Positions 17,371 through 26,409 of a stretch of DNA of 41,507 bases are shown piece by piece. The DNA lies in the NCBI GenBank assembly GCA_964568675.1, contig CAZMQV010000023.1, forward strand, positions 1 to 41,507, given 5' to 3'. Position 1 is the first letter of the stretch; each line of letters begins with the position of its first letter. This DNA comes from UPXZ01 sp964568675 (GTDB lineage Bacteria; Bacteroidota; Bacteroidia; Bacteroidales; Paludibacteraceae). The notes below the pieces were generated by a model. The model saw only the letters and a program-made list of their open reading frames with translations, was not told the origin of the DNA and searched no databases. Both the position numbers and the translations under genes were made by a program.

Positions 17371-18519
17371 ATGAGAAAACAGCTATCGCATTTTATGCTT
17401 TTATCATTTCTTATCGCATTATCGTCGTGCGCGATACATAAATCTTCATCAGTGCCATCGAAGCAAACGCCCGAGGATGTGCTTGCGCTGATTAATAAAG
17501 TAAATACACAGTGGCAACTTGCCAACCCCAATCATGGAAACGCGTTTTGGAATCGCGCGGCATATCATACGGGCAATATGGCAGCTTATGCGCTTACGGG
17601 CAACGAAGCATATAAAAATTATTCCAACGCATGGGCAACGAAGAATGAGTGGAAAGGTGCGAAATCGGACAAAAAAGAAAATTGGAAATATAAATATGGC
17701 GAAACAGACGATTATGTTTTGTTTGGCGATTGGCAAATTTGTTTTCAAGTATATATTGATTTATATCTTTTGGATAAAGATGAGTTGAAAATTGCGCGTG
17801 CGAAAGAGGTGATGGAGTATCAGATGTCAACTCCAAAAAACGATTATTGGTGGTGGGCCGACGGATTGTATATGGTAATGCCCGTGATGACAAAAATGTA
17901 CAAGATAACCGGCGACCAACAATACCTGGATAAATTGTACGAGTATTTTAATTATGCGAAGAATTTAATGTACGACCCGGAAAGCAAACTCTTCTACCGC
18001 GATGCCAAGTATATCTATCCTGCACACAAAACCATAAGCGGGAAAAAGGATTTTTGGGCGCGTGGCAACGGTTGGGTTTTCGCCGCATTGGCTAAAGTAC
18101 TCGAAGATTTACCTCAAACCGATGCGCACAGACCCGAATACCTGGAAATATACAGAACTTTGGCAAACTCGTTGGCGCATTCGCAGCAAGCGGATGGTTT
18201 CTGGACACGAAGTTTGCTCGACCCTCAACATGCTCCGGGATATGAAACAAGCGGAACAGCATTTTTTTCTTATGGTTTTTTGTGGGGAGTGAATAATGGA
18301 GTGCTCGACAAGAAAAAATACAGCGCTACGATAGAAAAAAGCTGGAATTATCTGACGGAGATAGCTTTGCAAAACGACGGTAGTGTGGGCTATGTGCAGC
18401 CAATAGGCGAAAGAGCCGACCAACACAAAAATGTGGGACCACAAACGACTGCCGATTTTGGTGTTGGCGCATTTTTGCTGGCAGCCACTGAAAGATACAA
18501 ATACCTCAATCGAAAGTAA
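17371..18519 (+). CDS. GH105 unsaturated glycuronyl hydrolase, lipoprotein
   Basis: 382 aa from the ATG at 17371 (MRKQLSHFMLL), chosen because it opens a lipoprotein signal ending LSSC (Cys20); the open frame reaches back to 17308. GH105 enzymes (YteR, RhiN types) hydrate and release the 4,5-unsaturated uronic acid left at the non-reducing end by a polysaccharide lyase. The alpha/alpha-toroid pattern is visible in repeated W/G/Y-rich helices, and the likely general acid is Asp164 in WWWADGLYM; Asp120 in LFGDWQ may be the second conserved Asp. There is no run of acidic residues after the lipid Cys, so a periplasm-facing location is more likely than surface export. It is the first gene of the locus and divergent from the HTCS. 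No lyase lies nearby to make its substrate. Confidence 0.9.
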   Translation: MRKQLSHFMLLSFLIALSSCAIHKSSSVPSKQTPEDVLALINKVNTQWQLANPNHGNAFWNRAAYHTGNMAAYALTGNEAYKNYSNAWATKNEWKGAKSDKKENWKYKYGETDDYVLFGDWQICFQVYIDLYLLDKDELKIARAKEVMEYQMSTPKNDYWWWADGLYMVMPVMTKMYKITGDQQYLDKLYEYFNYAKNLMYDPESKLFYRDAKYIYPAHKTISGKKDFWARGNGWVFAALAKVLEDLPQTDAHRPEYLEIYRTLANSLAHSQQADGFWTRSLLDPQHAPGYETSGTAFFSYGFLWGVNNGVLDKKKYSATIEKSWNYLTEIALQNDGSVGYVQPIGERADQHKNVGPQTTADFGVGAFLLAATERYKYLNRK

Positions 18520-18777
18520 TGAGAAATGGATATTATAACCAAGTAAAACTCAATAAAACAATGAAAACATAATCAATCATCTGTAAACTGTATCCCAATT
18601 CTGCTTAGTGTAATATGGTCAGTCAAAGAGATACAACGTAAATTAGAATAAAGATTTTTTTATCCAAAAACTTAAATTGTACGCAACGAAAGTATCTGCC
18701 TCATATACGCATGTCTCTTTTGCTATGTGGGTGGTGTATGTGTTGCAAATGTTTTTTACAACAAATAAAATTAACGT

Positions 18778-21700
18778 ATGAAAAACTACAAACTAAAAAA
18801 AATGATTCATGAAAAGCGAGAAAGATTATTCGCTCGCTTGATGCTCTTAGGCTTTTGTTTTCTGATGTCGTCTGCCGCTTTTGCTCAGGGAGTAAGTTCG
18901 ATGGTAAAAGGTAAAGTCATTGACGATAAGGGCGTAACATTGATTGGGGTTTCAATCAAAGTAGAAGGAACCACCAATGGCACTGTTACAGATATGGATG
19001 GTAACTTTGTGTTGAACGCGGCTCCTAATTCTCAATTGACCATCTCATACATGGGATATCATAGTCAGACTGTGAGAATTACCGACACAAAAAAAGAACT
19101 CAATATCGTGCTTCTTGAAGACAATCAGCTGCTGGACGAAGTGGTGGTTGTGGGTTTTGGTGTGCAGAAAAAGGTGAATCTTACCGGTTCTGTCGCTGTA
19201 GCCGACCGCAAACTTATTGAATCTCGTCCGGTAAACAACGCGGTATCAGCTTTGCAAGGAGTTGTACCCGGCTTAAACATCTCCGCTTCGGGAGTAGGAA
19301 CACTCGACTCGGAAAAAAGCATCAATGTACGTGGAACAACAACAATAGGCGACGGTTCATCAGGTGCTCCTTTGGTGCTTATTGATGGAATGGAAGGAAA
19401 TTTAAGCCGCATCAATCCGCAGGATATCGAATCAATTTCTGTGTTGAAAGATGCCGCCGCATCGTCAATCTATGGTTCTCGTGCCCCTTTTGGTGTAATT
19501 TTGGTTACTACAAAAAGTGGATCGGATGGCAAAACAGTGATTAATTACAACAACAGCTTCCGTTATAGTAATCCTATCGGGATGCCACATTTGCAAAATT
19601 CGTGGGAGTGGCTCAACTATTTCAACGATGCTTCAGTCAACAACAATGGCTCGAAATCAAATTACTTCACAACCAAAGACCTGAATGGTAATTATTTCAG
19701 CGATTTAGTGAAACAGTATTTTGATGGAAATCTTAATGCCATGGATACGCAGCGTCCGTTGGCAAGTGGAAAATGGAATCATGACTATTCGTTTGGAAAT
19801 GTTGATTGGTTGAATGAGTATTATAAGTCGGTTACCACCTCACAGGAACACAATTTGAGCGTGAGCGGCGGTAATAAAAAATCAAACTATTACCTTTCTG
19901 CCAACTTTATGGATCAGGGCGGACTATTAAAAAAAGGGAACGATAACTACCAACGCTATGCCGTAACCGGTAAATATGCTGCTCAACTCAATGATGTGTT
20001 GAAAATGGAATACACTTCGCGCTTCTCAAGAGTGGAATATGACCGCCCTACTGTGCTCAACTCCAGTTTTTACGACAATGTAATACGTCGTGCGCGCCCG
20101 GTGCGCCCCATCACCGACCCCAACGGTAATCCTCAAAATGATGTGAATTACTTGGGTATGCTTGAAAATGGCGGAAGAGCAAACGATAAAAAAGATGAGT
20201 TTGCAAATCAGTTTAAATTAACCATTACTCCTGTGAAAAACTGGAACATTATTGGTGAATTAAACACGAAATTTAATAACAATTGGTATCATACCGATAA
20301 TAATATTATTTATACTTTCCGTGCCGATGGTGTAACTAAAGATCGTGCGGCTCTCAGTGTCGCCAAATCATCGGTAAGCGAATCTGTTTACAGCGCCTTC
20401 TACCTGAATCCGAATGTTTACTCAAATTACCATTTTACACTCAATAAAGTTCATAATTTTTATGCTACTACCGGTTTTCAAGCTGAAAAGTTTGATACCA
20501 AAGATTTTTACGCTTCGCGAAACAATATGGTATCAGGCGACTATCCGGTATTGGATTTGACCAATGCGGCCGACCTTACCGATATTGGCATCAATGGTTC
20601 GTTAAATAAATGGCGCACTGCCGGATTTTTTGGTCGTCTAAATTATGATTTTGATGGGAAATACCTTGTTGAACTCAACGGACGTTATGACGGTTCATCG
20701 CGCTTCCGCCGCAACAGTCGTTGGGTATTCAATCCGTCCTTCTCGCTTGGATGGAATATCGCACGCGAATCGTTCTTCGAACCATTGACAAGTCATGTCA
20801 ATATGCTGAAAGCTCGTTTCTCCTACGGACAATTGGCAAATCAAAATACATCATCTTGGTATCCGACTTATGTAACCATGAATGTGTATCCCGGCGATGG
20901 TAACTCTTGGTTGATAAACGGAGTTAAACCGATAACTGCTTCGGCTCCAGGCTTGGTTTCTTCGGTGCTCACTTGGGAAAAAATCCGCTCTACCAACTAT
21001 GGATTGGATTTTGGATTTCTCAACAGCCGTCTTACCGGCTCTTTCGACTACTTTGTTCGCAACTCACTCGATATGGTTGGTGCAGGTGTGGTTTTGCCCT
21101 CCGTGCTGGGTGTTGGGGTTCCGAAAACAAATAACCTCGACCTGAAATCCTATGGTTGGGAGTTGCAGCTTAGCTGGAAAGATCGTATCAAAGATTTTAG
21201 CTACGAAGCCACGGTTAATATTTCCGATGCGCAAACCAAAGTTACAAAATATCCTAATGAAACAAATCGCTTGGATCAATACCGCGTGGGTGAAGTTACC
21301 GGAAATATCTATGGTTTCACTACTTTAGGCATTGCTAAAACCCAAGAAGAAATGGACGCGCACTTGGCAGTTGCCGATCAAAGCGCGCTGGGTAGCAAGT
21401 GGGGTGCGGGAGACATTATGTATGCCGACCTCAATGACGATGGAAAAGTGGATAGAGGTGAAAATCTAAAAGACAAAAGAGGCGATTTGGAAATTATAGG
21501 TAATTCAACACCACGTTTTCGCACCGGTGTTTCTATCAATCTGGGCTGGAAAGGTGTTGATTTGCAGATGTTTTGGCAAGGAGTATTGAAGCAAGACTGG
21601 GCGCCACATCCCGATGCTATCTTGTTCTGGGGTGTTTCGCCGCGAGGAGAATGGTGGTCATCTGCCTTCAAAGAGCATCTTGACTATTTCCGAGGAGACG

Positions 21701-22029
21701 ACACGCATCCATTGGGACAAAATCAGAATTCGTATTTTGCAAGACCAATTATGGGTTCGTCTAAAAATCAACAAACGCAGACTCGATTTCTTCAGGATGC
21801 ATCCTACATGCGTTTAAAAAACCTGCAGATTGGATATGTCATACCGCAAAAACTGACCAAGAAAATTGCTATAGAACGATTGAGAGTCTATGCTTCGGGC
21901 GAAAATATGTTGACGTTTACCAAATTGCTAAAAGTGCTTGACCCCGAAAGTGTGGGTGTCGGACAGCAATATGGAACCACATACCCATTCACAAGTACTT
22001 ATTCATTTGGTCTAAGTGTTAACTTTTAA
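18778..22029 (+). CDS. SusC-like TonB-dependent outer-membrane glycan transporter
   Basis: 1083 aa. Signal peptide at about 1-36 (ending SSAAFAQ). A carboxypeptidase-regulatory-like domain follows (VKGKVIDDKGVTLIGVSIKV, about 43-110). Next are the TonB box region (LLDEVVVVGFGVQKK), a plug domain (about 140-250, with SINVRGTTTIG and VLKDAAASSIYGSRAPFGVI) and a 22-strand barrel ending YSFGLSVNF. SusC proteins import oligosaccharides across the outer membrane, with the SusD lipoprotein as a lid. The gene is 12 bases from susD. The 258 bases upstream (18520-18777) hold no gene; I could not identify a TAnnTTTG box there, which fits activation by the HTCS rather than a constitutive promoter. Confidence 0.97.
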   Translation: MKNYKLKKMIHEKRERLFARLMLLGFCFLMSSAAFAQGVSSMVKGKVIDDKGVTLIGVSIKVEGTTNGTVTDMDGNFVLNAAPNSQLTISYMGYHSQTVRITDTKKELNIVLLEDNQLLDEVVVVGFGVQKKVNLTGSVAVADRKLIESRPVNNAVSALQGVVPGLNISASGVGTLDSEKSINVRGTTTIGDGSSGAPLVLIDGMEGNLSRINPQDIESISVLKDAAASSIYGSRAPFGVILVTTKSGSDGKTVINYNNSFRYSNPIGMPHLQNSWEWLNYFNDASVNNNGSKSNYFTTKDLNGNYFSDLVKQYFDGNLNAMDTQRPLASGKWNHDYSFGNVDWLNEYYKSVTTSQEHNLSVSGGNKKSNYYLSANFMDQGGLLKKGNDNYQRYAVTGKYAAQLNDVLKMEYTSRFSRVEYDRPTVLNSSFYDNVIRRARPVRPITDPNGNPQNDVNYLGMLENGGRANDKKDEFANQFKLTITPVKNWNIIGELNTKFNNNWYHTDNNIIYTFRADGVTKDRAALSVAKSSVSESVYSAFYLNPNVYSNYHFTLNKVHNFYATTGFQAEKFDTKDFYASRNNMVSGDYPVLDLTNAADLTDIGINGSLNKWRTAGFFGRLNYDFDGKYLVELNGRYDGSSRFRRNSRWVFNPSFSLGWNIARESFFEPLTSHVNMLKARFSYGQLANQNTSSWYPTYVTMNVYPGDGNSWLINGVKPITASAPGLVSSVLTWEKIRSTNYGLDFGFLNSRLTGSFDYFVRNSLDMVGAGVVLPSVLGVGVPKTNNLDLKSYGWELQLSWKDRIKDFSYEATVNISDAQTKVTKYPNETNRLDQYRVGEVTGNIYGFTTLGIAKTQEEMDAHLAVADQSALGSKWGAGDIMYADLNDDGKVDRGENLKDKRGDLEIIGNSTPRFRTGVSINLGWKGVDLQMFWQGVLKQDWAPHPDAILFWGVSPRGEWWSSAFKEHLDYFRGDDTHPLGQNQNSYFARPIMGSSKNQQTQTRFLQDASYMRLKNLQIGYVIPQKLTKKIAIERLRVYASGENMLTFTKLLKVLDPESVGVGQQYGTTYPFTSTYSFGLSVNF

Positions 22030-22041
22030 TTAATTCCTACG

Positions 22042-24075
22042 ATGAAAACAAATTATATAAAAATATTCAAATCGATAACTTTAGGCTTGTGTATAGCCAC
22101 TGTTCTTACTGCTTGCGATAATTTTCTGGACGTTACGCCTCCATCCAATATCTCACCGGAGGAGTATTTGAAAACTTCAGACCAATTGGGAGCTTACATT
22201 ATCAAATATTATGCTGATTACAGCAATTACAATGCGAATAGCGATGACAAAGGCGGACAACTTCCAAGTCCGATTGGATCAGGTGGCGAATCGCCTCTCA
22301 AAAATGACGTGAATACAGATAACGAAACGGGTAAAAGTGGTTCGACCAACCGATTCCTTCCCGGAGCTAAAGATGGATCTTGGAAAGTGGGAGAGAGCGG
22401 AGGCAAATGGAACTTCTATAATATCTATGCGCTGAATTTCTATCTGAATACAGTAGTGCCACGTTATGAAAAAGGAAATATCTCGGGTACCGACGCTGTA
22501 ATTAAACACTACATCGGTGAAGGATATTTTTTAAGAGCACATGAGTATTTTTACCGCTTACGTAAACTTGGTGATTTCCCCATAATAACCACCGTATTGA
22601 CCGACTCGAAAGATGAGCTTGTAGAAGCGTCGAAGCGTAAACCCCGAAACGAAGTTGCTCGTTTTATTCTTCAAGATTTGGATAAAGCCATCGATTATCT
22701 TTCGGAAACTGCACCTGAAGGAGGTAAGTCAAGGATTAATAAAAATGTTGCGCTTCTTCTTAAATCACGTGTTGCACTCTTCGAAGGCACATGGGAAAAA
22801 TATCACAAAGGTACTGCATTTGTGCCGAATGGACAGGGTTGGGCCGGAGCAGGAAAAGAATATAACAAAGGCTATCAATTTCCGAGTGGAAGTATTGAAA
22901 ATGAAATTAATTTTTTCCTCGATCAAGCGATGGATGCCGCTTCAAAAGTAGCTGATAAGTTTACTTTGGCTAACAATACTGGTGCCATTGCCGAAAATCT
23001 AAGCTATGCCGGTAATCCTTATTATGATATGTTTGCATCGCTCGACCCCACATCCATAAGTGAAGTGTTGATGGTGCGCATGTATAAGGACGCTGTTCAA
23101 ACTCATTGGTTCAATCATTATTTTACGGGTGGAGGTGTGATTGGATACACTAAACAATTCGAAAAATCATTTCTGATGGCTAATGGACTTCCCATTTATG
23201 CTTCAGAAAGTGGATATGCCGGTGATGACTTGATTGAAAATACCAAAACAAACCGCGATTCGAGATGGAAAATCTTTATGAAGGCGCCAAATGAAGCTCA
23301 AAAAGTGAAGGGTGTAACTACTATTACGAAGTTTCCGCAATTTCCTAACCTGGAGAGTAACGACGGGAAAGTGGCTTCAGCTACCGGCTACATCCATGGC
23401 AAAGGCTATTCGTTAGATGCTTATCAGGGTTCGAATATGGGGAATGATGCCACTGCTTTTGTTATATTTCGTGCTACTGAAGCTTATCTCAACTATTTAG
23501 AGGCATCTTTCGAAAGAAATAACGCACTTGATGCCAAAGCACAATCTTATTGGAAAAGCTTGCGAAAACGCGCGTTGGTTGACGAAGATTTCAACAAAAC
23601 GATAGCTGCTACCAATATGGCAATAGAAGCTGAAAACGACTGGGCTGCATATTCAAAAGCAATGCTCATTGAGCCTACACTCTATAATATTCGTCGCGAG
23701 CGTCGCTGTGAGCTAATCGGTGAAGGATTTCGCATGGATGATCTGCTACGTTGGAGAGCTTTGGATCAATTGAATGGATTCCAGATTGAAGGATGTAAAG
23801 TTTGGGGAGATGGGATGAAAGCAAATTATACGGGTAAAAAAGGTATTTCACCTGAAAGTGTAAGCAAATATTTGCGACCTTACCAAGTTACAGCTACCAA
23901 CAATAACTATTATAATGGTCTCTTTTTTGCTCCTGCTCATTACCTCGATCCCATTGCCATCAATCATTTCATGGTAAGTTCGCCGGACAACAAAACGCCT
24001 GAAAATTCACCAATTTATCAGAATCCGGGCTGGCCTTTGGTGAGCAATAAGGCTGCTGATATAACGATAAAATAA
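22042..24075 (+). CDS. SusD/RagB-family glycan-binding lipoprotein
   Basis: 677 aa. Lipoprotein signal with Cys25 (LTACDNFLDVTPPSN), the usual SusD opening. Helical TPR-like core with family signatures: GEGYFLRAHEYFYRLRKLGD (about 153-172), FILQDLDKAIDYL, and the C-terminal ERRCELIGEGFRMDDLLRW (about 555-573). It works on the cell surface as the hinged lid of the SusC transporter and captures glycan fragments. It is slightly longer than the common 550-600 residues. It is co-transcribed with the transporter gene 12 bases upstream, and a large hairpin follows it at 24096. Confidence 0.97.
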   Translation: MKTNYIKIFKSITLGLCIATVLTACDNFLDVTPPSNISPEEYLKTSDQLGAYIIKYYADYSNYNANSDDKGGQLPSPIGSGGESPLKNDVNTDNETGKSGSTNRFLPGAKDGSWKVGESGGKWNFYNIYALNFYLNTVVPRYEKGNISGTDAVIKHYIGEGYFLRAHEYFYRLRKLGDFPIITTVLTDSKDELVEASKRKPRNEVARFILQDLDKAIDYLSETAPEGGKSRINKNVALLLKSRVALFEGTWEKYHKGTAFVPNGQGWAGAGKEYNKGYQFPSGSIENEINFFLDQAMDAASKVADKFTLANNTGAIAENLSYAGNPYYDMFASLDPTSISEVLMVRMYKDAVQTHWFNHYFTGGGVIGYTKQFEKSFLMANGLPIYASESGYAGDDLIENTKTNRDSRWKIFMKAPNEAQKVKGVTTITKFPQFPNLESNDGKVASATGYIHGKGYSLDAYQGSNMGNDATAFVIFRATEAYLNYLEASFERNNALDAKAQSYWKSLRKRALVDEDFNKTIAATNMAIEAENDWAAYSKAMLIEPTLYNIRRERRCELIGEGFRMDDLLRWRALDQLNGFQIEGCKVWGDGMKANYTGKKGISPESVSKYLRPYQVTATNNNYYNGLFFAPAHYLDPIAINHFMVSSPDNKTPENSPIYQNPGWPLVSNKAADITIK

Positions 24076-24095
24076 TTATCTTTACGATTTGATTT

Positions 24096-24127
24096 GGCTG
24101 AGATTCTCTGAAACGAGAATTTCAGCC
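24096..24127 (+). promoter_or_regulatory. Intercistronic hairpin after susD
   Basis: GGCTGAGATTCTC (24096-24108) pairs with GAGAATTTCAGCC (24115-24127), a 13-bp stem with one G-T pair and a 6-base loop. No T run follows, so it is more likely an RNA-stability or attenuation element than a terminator. It sits between susC/D and the enzyme genes and could set a higher transcript level for susC/D. Confidence 0.55.
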
Positions 24128-24240
24128 GAATATATCGTTTTACATCCTTGGTTCTTTATCACCTGTGAAAAGTATGTCGGCTCACTAATTTCTATGTAAT
24201 AATTTCAAATAATCACACTAATCTTAACAATTGCTAATAT

Positions 24241-26208
24241 ATGAAATCAACTTGGCAAAAACATATAGTCCTTTCCATTGTGTTCATATTTGTTGGATAC
24301 TGCCTTAATGCTCAGTCGGAATCCTCTAATATCCCATCATTTAAACCCGGCGAAACTTGGGTGGACACCGAAGGTAACGTTATTAACGCACATGGAGGCG
24401 GTGTTCTGTATGATAATGGCGTCTATTATTGGTATGGTGAGCATCGCCCTGACAATGGCTTTGTTACCGAACGTGGAATAATGTGTTATTCTTCTGCCGA
24501 TTTATATCATTGGAAAAATGAAGGAATCGTAATGGCACTTTCATCGGTTCAAAGTTCACCAATTGTGAAAGGCTGCATCATCGAACGCCCTAAAGTGATT
24601 TTTAATCACAAAACCGGAAAATACATCCTCTATTTTCACTTAGAACTTAAAAATAAAGGCTATGAAGCGGCGCAAGTTGGCGTGGCGGTAAGCGATTCGC
24701 CTGTCGGTCCTTTCTCCTTTCTCAAATCTTCGCGTGTTAATGCCGGTAAGTGGCCATTAAATCTGTCGAAAGAGCAGATTGCTTTGAGTAAAAACGCAGA
24801 TATGAATCAAAAATGGTGGACTCCGAAGTGGAGCGAAACAATCAAATACGGAATGTTTGTTTCTCGTGATTTCAAAGGCGGACAGATGTCGCGCGATATG
24901 ACCTTGTATGTTGACGATGACCGGAAAGCTTATCACATCTATTCATCGGAAGACAATCTGACACTTCACATTGCCGAATTGACCGATGATTATCTAAATT
25001 ATACCGGCAGGTATGTTCGCATAGATCCTGCCGGACACAATGAGGCGCCTGCGATTTTCAAAAAAGACGGAAAGTATTACCTAATCACTTCCGGCTGTAC
25101 CGGATGGGCGCCAAATGCAGCCCGACTTTTAGTTGCAGATAATATTTTGGGTGATTGGTCGCTTAACGCAAATCCTTGTGTAGGGTTGAACGCGGATTTA
25201 ACTTTCCATTCACAAGGCACTTTTATTTTGCCTGTTCAGGGCAGAAAAGATGCGTTTATATTTATGGCCGACCGATGGAACTCAAAGAGCCTGAGCGATA
25301 GTCGCTATGTGTGGCTTCCTATTTCTATGGCTAACGGAATGCCTGAAATAAAATGGCAAGACAAGTGGTCGTTGGATTATTTTGAAGCATCAAAGCCCGA
25401 TTCAACTGCGCCTCGCCAGATTGAAGGATATTCGCTCTTGTGGAGCGATGAGTTTAATAAAGACGGACTTCCGGATACCACTATTTGGTCTTTTGAAAAC
25501 GGATTTGCCCGCAATGAAGAGTTGCAGTGGTATCAACAAGGCAATAGCTTTTGCCGGAATGGCGTGTTGGTTATCACAGCAAAGAAAGAGCAAAAAGCCA
25601 ATCCAATGTATCGTAGTGGCGCTAACACGTGGCGCGAAAAACGGAAACAGATTGAATATACATCGGCTTCGATAAAAACCGAAGGGAAAAAGGAGTTTCA
25701 ATACGGGCGCTTCGAAGTAAGGGCCAAAATCCCAACCGCAAACGGAGCATGGCCTGCTATCTGGACTTTAGGCACTAAGATGGAATGGCCGTCGAATGGC
25801 GAAATCGATATAATGGAATATTACCGCATTAATGGGATACCTCATATTCTGGCGAATGTAGCCTGGGGCACCGATAGACGTTTTGAAGCTCAATGGGATT
25901 CGCAAGCGATACCTTTTTCGCATTTTACAGCAAAAGATCCGGCTTGGGCAGATAAGTTTCATTTGTGGCGAATGGATTGGGATGATAAGGCAATCCGCCT
26001 CTATTTGGATGATGAATTGCTAAACGAAACTTTGTTGAGCGAAACCGGCAATGGCGCATTAGGCGCATTCAAAAATCCGTTTCAACAATCGCATTATGTT
26101 TTGCTAAATCTTGCAATCGGTGGGATACATGGAGGAGAACCCGATACTACGGCTTTCCCGATGCAATATATGATTGATTATGTGAGAGTTTATAAGAAAA
26201 CTGAATAA
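24241..26208 (+). CDS. GH43 (subfamily 24-like) - GH16 fusion, probable exo/endo beta-1,3-galactanase
   Basis: 655 aa with a signal peptide ending LNAQ (about residue 24-25). Residues 35-390 form a GH43 five-blade propeller with the hallmark AHGGG...YYWYGE opening and the candidate catalytic set Glu115 (IERPK), Glu268 (HNEAP) and Gln325 (FHSQG). Gln instead of Asp at the base position is known for exo-beta-1,3-galactanases of GH43_24. Residues 398-655 are GH16, with the catalytic motif EIDIMEY (Glu521, Asp523, Glu526) and aromatic subsites (WPAIW). GH16 cuts beta-1,3-glucan or beta-1,3-galactan internally. With GH43_24 beside it, galactan is the better guess. Exo and endo action in one chain on the arabinogalactan backbone is the inferred job. 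No type IX sorting tail was seen. Confidence 0.85.
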   Translation: MKSTWQKHIVLSIVFIFVGYCLNAQSESSNIPSFKPGETWVDTEGNVINAHGGGVLYDNGVYYWYGEHRPDNGFVTERGIMCYSSADLYHWKNEGIVMALSSVQSSPIVKGCIIERPKVIFNHKTGKYILYFHLELKNKGYEAAQVGVAVSDSPVGPFSFLKSSRVNAGKWPLNLSKEQIALSKNADMNQKWWTPKWSETIKYGMFVSRDFKGGQMSRDMTLYVDDDRKAYHIYSSEDNLTLHIAELTDDYLNYTGRYVRIDPAGHNEAPAIFKKDGKYYLITSGCTGWAPNAARLLVADNILGDWSLNANPCVGLNADLTFHSQGTFILPVQGRKDAFIFMADRWNSKSLSDSRYVWLPISMANGMPEIKWQDKWSLDYFEASKPDSTAPRQIEGYSLLWSDEFNKDGLPDTTIWSFENGFARNEELQWYQQGNSFCRNGVLVITAKKEQKANPMYRSGANTWREKRKQIEYTSASIKTEGKKEFQYGRFEVRAKIPTANGAWPAIWTLGTKMEWPSNGEIDIMEYYRINGIPHILANVAWGTDRRFEAQWDSQAIPFSHFTAKDPAWADKFHLWRMDWDDKAIRLYLDDELLNETLLSETGNGALGAFKNPFQQSHYVLLNLAIGGIHGGEPDTTAFPMQYMIDYVRVYKKTE

Positions 26209-26409
26209 AGCATAAGGGGCATAGATATTCCAAAAGATTATTCTAATTTTGTGTTATACTTATTGAAAAAATAGATAGTGTTTTAGAAAATTAGTTGTCA
26301 TGGGGGCGTGAATTCTTTTAACGGAACAAACTATGATTCCCCTTATTGCTTGATTATTGCGAAACTTTATATATGTATTTGATTAACCAAAAATTATAAC
26401 ATCTAAAAA

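Noticed and set aside
26244..26251. TAATTTTG as a promoter for the GH35 gene
   Set aside because: It fits the -7 consensus but the surrounding DNA is very AT-rich, no -33 partner is seen, and the start codon is 160 bases away.
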